Assembly: GCA_050743125.1 (NCBI GenBank)
Contig: JBOGEB010000233.1
Location: forward strand, 1 to 6,033
Source of the DNA: JBOGEB01 sp050743125
Lineage (GTDB): Bacteria; Actinomycetota; Nitriliruptoria; Euzebyales; Egibacteraceae
DNA: 6,033 nt
Direction of reading: 5' to 3'
Part shown: positions 1-5,745 of the stretch, piece by piece
How the letters are laid out: every line of letters starts with the position of its first letter
Position numbering within the stretch: position 1 is the stretch's first letter
The notes under the pieces: model-generated
The model's database searches: none
Seen by the model: only the letters and a program-made list of their open reading frames with translations
Told to the model about the DNA's origin: nothing
Translations under genes and position numbers: made by a program

Positions 1-2
1 AT

Positions 3-116
3 CACCCAGGCGTTCCACAGCAGCATGCGACTCAAGGTGGGCGACCAGCAGTCGAGCGCTTTGCGGCCGTCGTCGCCGGACACGACTCGCTGACTGACCT
101 TGGCGCCGGCGACGGG
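3..116 (-). pseudogene. Possible coding remnant or gene edge, family unknown
   Basis: On the minus strand an open frame runs off the left edge of the window. Its last visible 39 or so codons have mostly G or C in the third position (about 87% by hand count) and read like protein, ending in residues such as KALDCWSPTLSRMLLWNAWV. Further upstream (above about 120) the same frame becomes arginine/serine-rich and looks non-coding. A GTG at 81-83 could be a start but has only a weak ribosome binding site. The plus strand in the same stretch also has an open frame with G/C-rich third positions, stopping at 91-93, so the strand is not certain. I do not recognise the family. It could be the start of a real gene lying outside the window, a relic, or chance. 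Confidence 0.2.
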
Positions 117-298
117 AACCGGCGTTGGACACCTCGGCGACCTGCGGGCATCGCGAACGCGAGCACGGGACAGGAAAATGGACCCACAACTGTTCCGCGA
201 GCGATCTCGTCTCGATGAACGTGCCCTCGTCGAGGACCCCCGGGCGCCGGCGCGCCACTATTGGTCCGTGACGTCGAGCTCCGCAGCATTCCCTCAGG
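117..298. other. Non-coding stretch, nothing recognised
   Basis: Open frames exist here on both strands, but their translations are low-complexity arginine, proline and serine-rich sequence of the kind produced by GC-rich shadow frames. I see no family motif, no RNA gene and no clear repeat. Confidence 0.5.
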
Positions 299-433
299 GT
301 CAAGGTCGTGTGGGCCGAGCCCACCCCTGCGGTCGGCCTGTGGCCCTGCGTGCCTGCGGTGTTCGCAGACGACCCCGACGCCGACACGTACGACGAATTG
401 CTCGTATCTGGGGTCGTAGGCCCGGCCTCCTAG
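299..433 (+). pseudogene. Possible HicB-like antitoxin remnant
   Basis: This frame ends at the TAG at 431-433. It reads VKVVWAEPTPAVGLW, then PCVPAVFADDPDADTYDELL, then a short tail. About 85% of codons end in G or C, which supports past or present coding. The pattern of a strand with Val/Lys, then GLW, a V-P step, an acidic turn and DTYDELL resembles the N-terminal half of HicB/DUF1902-type antitoxins, where a GLW/YVAxxPDLPG segment is followed by GDTxEEL. The frame is closed upstream by a TGA at 269-271 and has no ATG. The only local start is GTG at 308, with AGGG at 296-299 before it, which would give about 41 residues. No HicA-like toxin is visible beside it. The family assignment is inference from a short match; a broken gene or an unrelated small ORF are the alternatives. 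Confidence 0.27.
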
Positions 434-530
434 ACATGGTGATCCTCCAATGCGCCCACCCGCGGACGAACGCTACGCACACCCGCCGCTCACCTCGCCT
501 GAAGGCCATCGAAAAGACAGGAAGCCTGCG

Positions 531-1946
531 ATGACCGACCTGGCCACACCGCCACGGGAGGTTCCCGGCCCTCCCGGCGTCCCGTTGCTCGGCTCGGCCC
601 TGGACCTGCGCCGCGACCAGCTAGCGACCTTCGAGGAGGGCCGCCGCCGCTACGGCGACGTCGTTCGCTTCGTCGCCGGCCCACCTGGGCTGCGGATCGA
701 GGGGTACGGGGTGTTCTCCCCTGAGGGGGCGCAGCAGGTGCTGACCGGCACGGGCCGCCGCTACACCAAAGGCAACCTCTTCTACCGCGAAACCGCCGCG
801 ATGCTCGGCGACGGCATCCTCACCAGCGAGGGTGACCGCTGGCAGCGCCAGAAGCAGTTCGTACAGCCGCTGTTCACCCGCCGCCGGGTCGCCGGCTACA
901 TCGACGTGATGGCCGAGGAGGCCGCGGCGCTGGTCGACCGTTGGCACGCCGCCGTCGAGCGCGGCGGCACGGTGGATGCGGCCGAGGACATGATGCGCCT
1001 CACGCTGAGTGTGATCGGGCGGGTGCTGTTCGGTGACGACCTGGACCAGGCCGTGCCGGCGCTGCACGACGCGTTCCCGTTGGTCAGCGCCCATGTCCTG
1101 CGCCGCTCCCGGTCGCCGCTGCACCTTCCGGCGACCTGGCCGACCCCGGCCAACCGCCGCGCCGTCCGCGCCCGACGGCGGCTGTATGAAGTGGTGGATG
1201 ACATCATCGACCGCCGCCGCGCCGCCGGCGCCGTCGGAGAGGACCTGCTGGCGCTGCTCCTGCGCGCCCGCGACCCTGGCGCCGCCGGCGCCGACGCGCT
1301 GGACGACGCCGAGGTCCGTGACCAGGTGCTGATCTTCCTGCTCGCCGGCCACGAGACCACCGCCACCGCGCTGACGTTCACGCTCCACCTGCTCGGTGGC
1401 CACCCCGAGGCTCAACAGCGCGTGCGCGTCGAGGCCGAGGGTGTGCTCGGCGCCGACGATCAGGTGCCGACCGTCGAGCGGGTCGCCGCGCTGGTCTACA
1501 CCACCCAGGTGGTCAAGGAGGCGATGCGGCTGTACCCGTCGGCTTACGCGATGGGCCGGCGGGTTCCCGAGGGCGACGTGATCGGCGGCTACCGCATCCC
1601 CCCAGGCGCCGACGTGTTCGTGAGCCCGTGGGTCACCCACCGTCACCCGCGCGTGTGGGAGCAGCCGCAGCGCTTCGACCCCGACCGCTTCACCCCCGAG
1701 CGGGAACAGCAACGCCACCGCTACGCCTGGATGCCGTTCGGCGGCGGCCCGAGAGCCTGCATCGGCCAGTACTTCTCCATGCTCGAGGCGACCCTGGTGA
1801 CTGCCAGCGTCGTCCGCGCCTTCGGCCTGCACGCCCCGTCCGGGCCGGTGCCGCTGACCACGGGCATCACCCTGCGGCCCGCCGGATGCGTGCCCCTGAC
1901 GCTCGTGCCTCGACCACCGCGACGAAGGCTCCACCGGCCAGCGTGA
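531..1946 (+). CDS. Cytochrome P450 monooxygenase
   Basis: A 471-residue cytosolic-type P450 of normal bacterial length, with no signal peptide or membrane anchor. P450s activate O2 on a heme and insert one oxygen atom into an organic substrate, using electrons from a redox partner. The start at 531 follows AGGAAG at 519-524 with good spacing and precedes a proline-rich PGPPG segment (residues 12-16). Family landmarks are all present: a WQRQK C-helix segment (104-108), the I-helix oxygen-activation motif AGHETT (272-277), the ExxR pair E330/R333, a PxRF element near 379-382, and the heme-binding loop FGGGPRACIG (403-412) with the thiolate ligand Cys410. The AGHETT and FGGGPRACIG style suits the class E / CYP4-CYP102-like group rather than classic CYP105 types. 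Residues 460-471 form an Arg/Pro-rich tail. No ferredoxin, ferredoxin reductase or biosynthetic partner lies in the window, so the substrate cannot be inferred and electrons must come from elsewhere. Confidence 0.96.
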   Translation: MTDLATPPREVPGPPGVPLLGSALDLRRDQLATFEEGRRRYGDVVRFVAGPPGLRIEGYGVFSPEGAQQVLTGTGRRYTKGNLFYRETAAMLGDGILTSEGDRWQRQKQFVQPLFTRRRVAGYIDVMAEEAAALVDRWHAAVERGGTVDAAEDMMRLTLSVIGRVLFGDDLDQAVPALHDAFPLVSAHVLRRSRSPLHLPATWPTPANRRAVRARRRLYEVVDDIIDRRRAAGAVGEDLLALLLRARDPGAAGADALDDAEVRDQVLIFLLAGHETTATALTFTLHLLGGHPEAQQRVRVEAEGVLGADDQVPTVERVAALVYTTQVVKEAMRLYPSAYAMGRRVPEGDVIGGYRIPPGADVFVSPWVTHRHPRVWEQPQRFDPDRFTPEREQQRHRYAWMPFGGGPRACIGQYFSMLEATLVTASVVRAFGLHAPSGPVPLTTGITLRPAGCVPLTLVPRPPRRRLHRPA

Positions 1947-1963
1947 CCGCGCATGCCTCACGC
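1941..1963. repeat. Short inverted repeat over the P450 stop codon
   Basis: GCGTGA (1941-1946) is matched by TCACGC (1958-1963) around an 11-base spacer. The left arm includes the P450 stop codon. It could form a small hairpin at the mRNA end, but there is no T-run behind it, so a role as an intrinsic terminator is weakly supported. Confidence 0.25.
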
Positions 1964-2094
1964 GAGAGCTCCGGGCAGACGGTAGGCGGTCGTCACCGCA
2001 CGTTGCGCGCCCTGTCGTTTTCGGCGTGGCGGTTGGAGCGGTGAGCCTTCGTCGGCGACTCCGCGACAGAGCCCTGGGGAGCTTCGACAGGTTC

Positions 2095-2211
2095 TCAGGA
2101 ACACTCGCCTGGACCGGGTGGGGGCCCTTCCCATCCGCACGTGCACTGCGCGGAGAAGGCGAGAGGCGAAGTCCCGTTGCCGGCGTGGCGGCTCTCGATG
2201 TGATGCTCCAT
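2095..2211 (-). CDS. Candidate small CxCGW protein, unconfirmed
   Basis: A 38-residue minus-strand ORF begins at the ATG at 2209-2211 (or two codons earlier at a GTG) and stops at 2095-2097. It reads MEHHIESRHAGNGTSPLAFS followed by AQCTCGWEGPPPGPGECS. The CTCGWEG segment resembles short Cys-x-Cys-Gly-Trp motifs found in small actinobacterial proteins, and the histidines could in principle bind metal with the cysteines. Third-position G/C is only about 76%, lower than in the neighbouring real genes, and falls off after the motif. No clear ribosome binding site precedes either start. It would be transcribed divergently from the helix-turn-helix gene. It could be a real small protein, the front of a frameshifted longer one, or chance. 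Confidence 0.22.
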   Translation of the reverse strand: MEHHIESRHAGNGTSPLAFSAQCTCGWEGPPPGPGECS

Positions 2212-2278
2212 GTCCACAAGCGTTCAGGGGCGCCCGTAGGTGGTCCAGCGCCAAGGATTGGCACGATCCTGTACGGTT

Positions 2279-2308
2279 CCTCCTCTTTCCCACGACGATG
2301 GGAGGTGG
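2279..2308 (+). promoter_or_regulatory. Strong ribosome binding site inside a hairpin
   Basis: GGAGGTGG (2301-2308) is the best Shine-Dalgarno sequence in the window. It points to ATG 2315 (eight bases after GGAGGT) rather than ATG 2309, which it abuts. TCCCA (2288-2292) and TGGGA (2299-2303) form a perfect five-pair stem with a six-base loop that enters the site. CCTCC (2279-2283) can alternatively pair with GGAGG (2301-2305). Translation of the regulator may thus be limited by RNA structure. The base pairing is seen; its effect is inferred. Confidence 0.4.
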
Positions 2309-2314
2309 ATGGTC

Positions 2315-2605
2315 ATGATGGTCGATATCCCCATCGACGGGGCGGTACTGGGCCGGCTCCGTAGGGACCACGGGTGGAGCCAGGACCGGCTTGCCACGCA
2401 AGGGCAGGCGTTCGCCCGGAGCGCGGGCGAGAGCACGGGCGTGAGCACGGTCACCATCTGCAGGATGAAGAAGGAGGAGCATCTGCCCACCAACGCCACG
2501 CTGGACGGACGACGGCAAGGGGTTGCGCTCGTCGCACGGCTCCTTCGCGGACAAGACGAGGGCGCGGCTCGGCCTGGTTTGAAAGCGGCTCGGCCACGGC
2601 CGTGA
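2315..2605 (+). CDS. Short XRE-type helix-turn-helix protein
   Basis: A 96-residue protein, with ATG 2315 chosen from the ribosome binding site at 2301-2308; ATG 2309 and 2318 are alternatives. Residues 11-30 (VLGRLRRDHGWSQDRLATQG) match helices 1-2 of the Cro/C1 (XRE) DNA-binding fold, where LRxxxGWSQxxLA is typical. Residues 43-52 (VSTVTICRMK) fit the recognition helix, usually written as STISRIE. A loop of about 12 residues between helices 2 and 3 is longer than in phage repressors but occurs in actinobacterial members. After residue 62 the usual PxxxTLxxLAxAL helix is poorly kept, and the tail is Arg/Gly/Ala-rich, so the gene may be truncated or decayed at its 3' end; there is no effector domain. 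Its TGA overlaps the glycerol kinase GTG (GTGA, 2602-2605), so the two are probably co-translated. A role in controlling the kinase gene is inference. Confidence 0.6.
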   Translation: MMVDIPIDGAVLGRLRRDHGWSQDRLATQGQAFARSAGESTGVSTVTICRMKKEEHLPTNATLDGRRQGVALVARLLRGQDEGAARPGLKAARPRP

Positions 2606-4095
2606 CAAGGCTGCTCGCGATCGACGCCGGCACGACCGGGGTGACGGCGCTCGTGATCGACGAGGCGGGGGCGGTGCTCGCCCAGGGGTACGCGGAGTTC
2701 CCGCAGTACTTCCCCCGGCCCGGCTGGGTCGAGCACGACGGCAACGAGATCATGGACGCGGTGCTCGCCTCGTGCTCCTGCGCCCTGCGGGAGGCGGGGA
2801 TCAGCGCCAGCGATCTCGCCACGATCGGGATCACGAATCAGCGGGAGACCGTGGTGCTGTGGCACCGGCGGTCTCTCGAACCGGTGCACCGCGCGATCGT
2901 CTGGCAGGACCGCAGGACCGCCGGCGCGTGCGACGCGCTGCGGGAGGCCGGGTATGCCGACCTCGTCCGCGACCGCAGCGGCCTGGTCCTCGACGCATAC
3001 TTCTCCGGCACGAAGCTGGCGTGGCTGCTCGACCACGTCGAAGGCGCGCGGGACGGTGCCGGCAAAGGCGAGCTTGCGTTCGGCACGGTCGACACCTGGC
3101 TCGCCGCCTGGCTCACGGGCGGCGAGGCGCACGTCACCGACCCGTCGAACGCCTCCCGCACGATGCTGTACGACACCCGGGCCGGCGCATGGAGCGACGA
3201 GCTCTGCGGCCTCCTCGGCGTCCCGGCCGCGGTGCTGCCCGAGGTCCGGCCGAGCGCCGGCGAGCTCGGGGTCACCGACCCGGACCGTTTCCTCGGCGCG
3301 CGGGTGCCGATCACCGGCAGCGCGGGCGACCAGCAGGCCGCGCTGTTCGGCCAGGGCTGCTGGGCGCCTGGCACGTCGAAGAGCACGTACGGGACGGGCA
3401 GCTTCGTCCTGCTCAACACCGGCGGGAGCGCCCCGCCCAGCGAGCGGCTGCTGACCACCGTCGCCTGGGACCTCGGCGACGGGCTCGTCTACGCGCTGGA
3501 GGGCTCGATCTTCTCTACGGGCGCGGCGATCCAGTGGCTGCGCGACGGGCTCGGCCTGATCGCCGACGCTGCAGAGACTGGTCCGCTCGCCGAGACCGTC
3601 GCCGACACCGGCGACGTCTACCTCGTCCCAGCGTTCACCGGGCTCGGCGCGCCGCACTGGGACCCCTACGCCCGCGGCACGATCGTCGGACTGACCCGTG
3701 GCACCACCCGCGCGCACCTCGCCCGCGCCGCGGTCGAGGCGATGGCCTACCAGACCCGTGACGTCGCCGAGGCCATGGAGGCCGACTCAGGGGTCCCGCT
3801 CACCGAGCTCCGCGTCGATGGCGGCGCGGTCGCGATGGACCTGCTCTGCCAGTTCCAGGCTGACCTGCTCGGCGTTCCTGTCCTCCGCCCCGTCGTGCGG
3901 GAGACGACCGCGATGGGCGCCGGCTTCCTCGCCGGGCTCGGCGCCGGCGTGTGGGCGTCGACTCGTGAGCTGGCCGAGGTCTGGCGCCTCGACCGGCGCT
4001 TCGAACCCTGTATGAGCGACGCGACCCGCGACCGCCTGCAGTCCCGCTGGCGCCAGGCGGTCGGCCGGAGCCTCGGCTGGGCGCTGCGGGATTAG
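2602..4095 (+). CDS. glpK: Glycerol kinase (FGGY family)
   Basis: A 497-residue cytosolic kinase transferring ATP phosphate to glycerol to give sn-glycerol 3-phosphate, the entry step for glycerol use and lipid backbone supply. Full length matches the family (about 500). Seen in order: the phosphate loop DAGTT (8-12), PGWVEHD (40-46), GITNQRET (76-83), IVWQDRRTA (99-107), DAYFSGTK (131-138), GTVDTW (161-166), AGDQQAALFG (241-250), YGTGSF (263-268), ALEGSIF (298-304), PAFTGLGAPHWDPYARG (343-359), RVDGGAV (404-410). The glycerol-contacting residues known from E. coli GlpK all have counterparts: R81, E82, W101, Y133, D243 (catalytic base) and Q244. The E. coli GGKGG loop for fructose-1,6-bisphosphate is absent, so that feedback is probably lacking. 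GTG 2602 is the only sensible start; it has no good ribosome binding site of its own, consistent with coupling to the upstream helix-turn-helix gene. No glpF or glpD is in view. Other FGGY sugar kinases are less likely given the GlpK-specific motifs. Confidence 0.95.
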   Translation: MTRLLAIDAGTTGVTALVIDEAGAVLAQGYAEFPQYFPRPGWVEHDGNEIMDAVLASCSCALREAGISASDLATIGITNQRETVVLWHRRSLEPVHRAIVWQDRRTAGACDALREAGYADLVRDRSGLVLDAYFSGTKLAWLLDHVEGARDGAGKGELAFGTVDTWLAAWLTGGEAHVTDPSNASRTMLYDTRAGAWSDELCGLLGVPAAVLPEVRPSAGELGVTDPDRFLGARVPITGSAGDQQAALFGQGCWAPGTSKSTYGTGSFVLLNTGGSAPPSERLLTTVAWDLGDGLVYALEGSIFSTGAAIQWLRDGLGLIADAAETGPLAETVADTGDVYLVPAFTGLGAPHWDPYARGTIVGLTRGTTRAHLARAAVEAMAYQTRDVAEAMEADSGVPLTELRVDGGAVAMDLLCQFQADLLGVPVLRPVVRETTAMGAGFLAGLGAGVWASTRELAEVWRLDRRFEPCMSDATRDRLQSRWRQAVGRSLGWALRD

Positions 4096-4238
4096 CGCCC
4101 CTCCTCCGGGGAGCCGAGGACGTCGTCGACGTCGAGGACGAGCCCGTCCATGGCTGTGGACCGCATCTTCCCTCCGCGGCCGACGACCTCTGGATCGCCG
4201 TAACCTCCCTGGTCCCGGCGGTAGACGTGGATGCGGTC
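4092..4238. repeat. Direct repeat, copy 1 (Uma2 3' end)
   Basis: This stretch matches 5888-6033 in the same orientation at roughly 85% identity by eye, with one three-base indel near the stop codon. Similarity ends at the stop codon on the left. On the right it runs beyond the window for copy 2, so the full repeat length is unknown. Both are the 3' ends of Uma2 genes. Confidence 0.8.
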
Positions 4239-4655
4239 GACGTCGAGGTCGACGAACCAATACTCGGGCACCCCGAACCGCTCGTACAACGCCCGCTTGG
4301 CGATCAGGTCGTAGCCACGGCCAGAGGGTGAGGAGACCTCGATCACGAGCGTCGGCGGACCGTCCACCTTCAGCCCCTGGATGCGGTGCAGGTCGTCGGG
4401 TGCGAGCACCACCACATCCGGCTCAACCGTGTTCCGGTGCGTGAAGTACACGTTCGGGCCGGCCGCCACGGACCCGCCGCGCTCCTCGACGTACGCCACG
4501 ATCTCGGCGCCCAGCAGCAGAACGACGTGCTGATGGCGGTAGCGTGCCGCAGGGCTCACGTACAGCGCCCCGTCGATGAGCTCACGGCGCACGCCGTCCT
4601 CGCCGAACGCGAGCAGGTCGTCCCACGTGAGCCCGGTCTGCAGCGGCCCGGACAT
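4092..4655 (-). CDS. Uma2-family nuclease-fold protein (DUF820)
   Basis: A 187-residue protein of the Uma2 family (PF05685), which has a PD-(D/E)xK restriction-endonuclease-like fold and is common in multiple copies in cyanobacteria and actinobacteria; cellular function is largely unknown. Visible family features are the N-terminal LTWDDLLAF (9-17), ELIDGALYVSPA (25-36), the helix with RHQHVV (40-45), VEPDVVVLAPDD (77-88), LVIEVSSPS (103-111), D116 with K120, and the closing GVPEYWFVDLDVDRIHVYR (128-146). D80, E106 and K120 are the expected metal/catalytic triad, so it looks active. ATG 4655 is preferred over ATG 4661 because AGGAGG (complement of 4662-4667) sits six bases before it and directly abuts the other. 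It lies 10 bases after the methyltransferase and probably shares its transcript. Its TAA overlaps the glycerol kinase TAG tail-to-tail. Confidence 0.88.
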   Translation of the reverse strand: MSGPLQTGLTWDDLLAFGEDGVRRELIDGALYVSPAARYRHQHVVLLLGAEIVAYVEERGGSVAAGPNVYFTHRNTVEPDVVVLAPDDLHRIQGLKVDGPPTLVIEVSSPSGRGYDLIAKRALYERFGVPEYWFVDLDVDRIHVYRRDQGGYGDPEVVGRGGKMRSTAMDGLVLDVDDVLGSPEEGR

Positions 4656-4661
4656 CCGCAT

Positions 4662-4667
4662 CCTCCT
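4662..4667 (-). promoter_or_regulatory. Ribosome binding site overlapping upstream stop
   Basis: AGGAGG on the minus strand decides the Uma2 start. Its first two bases coincide with the last two bases of the methyltransferase stop codon (4666-4668), so ribosomes finishing the methyltransferase arrive exactly at the Uma2 initiation region. This supports translational coupling of the two genes. Confidence 0.6.
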
Positions 4668-5463
4668 ACGGACGTTGCGCGATGACGAGCAGGTAGGCGA
4701 CGTCGATGTCCACGCCGCCGCCAGGCTCAGCGTACTCGGCGGCGAGCGCCTCGAGGTCGTCGGACAGGGCCGCGGCGGCCTCGGGGCCGATCGCGTCCCG
4801 GGCCGCGACGACCGGCGCGAAGTGCCGCTCCAGCAGCACGCGGTGGGCGGCAGGCGAGTCGAACGCCCATCGGAGGCAACCGGACCGGCACTCGATCGAC
4901 TCGAAGAGACCGCCGAGACGCGCGCGGACAGTCGCTTCGTCGCCCCAGGCGTACGGGTCCGGCAGCTCGGAGGGCCGTGACCGCCACCGGCGCATGACGC
5001 TCCCCAGGCGCCCCACGTACCCCTCGAGCCTCCAATTCGCCATTCCGAACACTCCACCGGGGCGGAGCACCCGGGCAGCCTCGGCGACCACGACGTCCGG
5101 CCTGGGCGCGAACATCGTCCCGAACGCCGACGTCACGACGTCGAAGCTCGCGTCGCCGAACGGGAGGTCCTCCGCATCGGCCTCGACCCACTCGACTTGG
5201 AGGCCCTCGGCCTCCGCCCGGGCCCGGCCGAGCTCGAGCATCCGCGGGGTGAGGTCCGAGGCGGTCACGACGGCGCCGCGGCGCGCGGCCGCGAGCGCGA
5301 CGTTGCCCGTGCCGGCGGCGACGTCGAGGATCCGTTGGCCCGACCGTATCCCCAACGCCTCGACAAGCACCTCGGCAGCCGGCATGAACAGGCCGGCGAC
5401 CTCCCGGTAGTCACCAAGCGCCCACAGCGTGCGGGCCTGGGCCTTCAGCGCGTCGAGGTCCAT
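4666..5463 (-). CDS. Class I SAM-dependent methyltransferase
   Basis: A 265-residue soluble methyltransferase of the UbiE/Methyltransf_11-25 type, moving a methyl group from S-adenosylmethionine to an unidentified, probably small, acceptor. Landmarks are GDYREVA (17-23), motif I ILDVAAGTGNVAL (45-57), the ribose-binding acidic residue D70 in TASDLTP, ADAEDLPF (95-102), the motif IV region FDVVTSAFGTMFAP (107-120), and LRPGG (133-137). The C-terminal part (about 140-265) is the variable substrate lid and ends in a strand LLVIAQRP. There is no N/D-PP-Y/F catalytic motif, so it is not a DNA adenine or N4-cytosine methyltransferase and does not make a restriction-modification pair with the adjacent nuclease-fold gene. 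ATG 5463 is chosen because the homology starts there; the open frame upstream is proline/arginine-rich filler. Its ribosome binding site is weak and a TACCAT box (minus strand, 5472-5477) lies just ahead, so a nearly leaderless message is possible. Confidence 0.9.
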   Translation of the reverse strand: MDLDALKAQARTLWALGDYREVAGLFMPAAEVLVEALGIRSGQRILDVAAGTGNVALAAARRGAVVTASDLTPRMLELGRARAEAEGLQVEWVEADAEDLPFGDASFDVVTSAFGTMFAPRPDVVVAEAARVLRPGGVFGMANWRLEGYVGRLGSVMRRWRSRPSELPDPYAWGDEATVRARLGGLFESIECRSGCLRWAFDSPAAHRVLLERHFAPVVAARDAIGPEAAAALSDDLEALAAEYAEPGGGVDIDVAYLLVIAQRP

Positions 5464-5548
5464 GCCGCCGCATGGTACGGGAGTCCTCGCGCCGCGGACG
5501 CATGGATCTCGTGTCGCGTCCGTCCGAGCCCGGCCCCAGGGGGGAACC
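5464..5548. other. Short spacer upstream of methyltransferase
   Basis: This gap of about 85 bases lies between divergent elements: the minus-strand methyltransferase and the plus-strand antitoxin relic. It should contain the methyltransferase promoter. TACCAT on the minus strand (5472-5477) is a possible -10 box, but no good -35 is visible at the right distance. Confidence 0.3.
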
Positions 5549-5745
5549 TTGCCCGAGGTGCTCACTGTGGCGCTCAGCGGCGGTGGCGTGGCGAAGGTGC
5601 TGGCGCGGTGTGTTGGCGGTCGTGCGGGAGGCGCTCGGGCTGGTCGAGGGTGACCAGGTCGTGTTTCGCGTGGACCGCCACCGCGCGGTGCTGGCGCGTA
5701 CACCCGACCTGCTCGAACTCGCGGGCACCGTCAGCGTGCCTGGTC
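5549..5745 (+). pseudogene. AbrB/MazE-like antitoxin, frameshifted
   Basis: The first part reads from a TTG at 5549, preceded by AGGGGGGAA (5538-5546), as LPEVLTVALSGGGVAKVLAR. That frame then runs to a TGA at 5651-5653 without family features. The homology resumes one frame later from about 5610 as VLAVVREALGLVEGDQVVF followed by RVDRHRAVLARTPDLLELAG up to about 5739. Together these match the swapped-hairpin AbrB fold of VapB/MazE antitoxins: an N-terminal strand, then VREALGLxxGDxVxF, then xxRAVLARTPDLLELAGT. A net one-base change near 5590-5615 (for example an extra T at 5609) splits it, and the usual IP dipeptide before the VRE helix is missing. The C-terminal toxin-binding tail is gone, because the sequence passes directly into toxin-like sequence in another frame. 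The gene is therefore almost certainly inactive. Its intact ancestor would repress its own operon and neutralise the PIN toxin. Confidence 0.72.

Larger units (their letters stand above)
1964..2314. other. Spacer between P450 and regulator gene
   Basis: This spacer of about 350 bases separates two plus-strand genes. Long plus-strand frames across it give arginine/glycine-rich translations without family features. The only items I can point to are one candidate short minus-strand ORF (2095-2211) and the hairpin next to the regulator's ribosome binding site (2279-2308). No convincing -35/-10 pair was found by eye, although a promoter for the regulator-kinase pair would be expected near the right end. 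Confidence 0.5.

Noticed and set aside
621..2264. 547-residue open frame on the minus strand across the P450
   Set aside because: Antisense shadow of the P450; the translation is low-complexity and has no family motif, while the plus strand carries every P450 landmark.
2374..2601. N-terminal extension of glycerol kinase
   Set aside because: This in-frame extension is out of frame with the helix-turn-helix gene and gives non-family sequence; kinase homology begins at GTG 2602.
2224..3717. 497-residue open frame on the minus strand across glycerol kinase
   Set aside because: Long only because GC-rich DNA has few stop codons; composition is Arg/Gly/Ala/Asp-rich with no recognisable domain.
4656..5057. 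N-terminal extension of the Uma2 protein
   Set aside because: It overlaps the methyltransferase in another frame, is serine/arginine-rich, and the ribosome binding site at 4662-4667 fixes the start at 4655.
4666..5463. Restriction-modification system made of methyltransferase plus Uma2
   Set aside because: The methyltransferase has the UbiE-like small-molecule layout and lacks DNA-methylase catalytic motifs.
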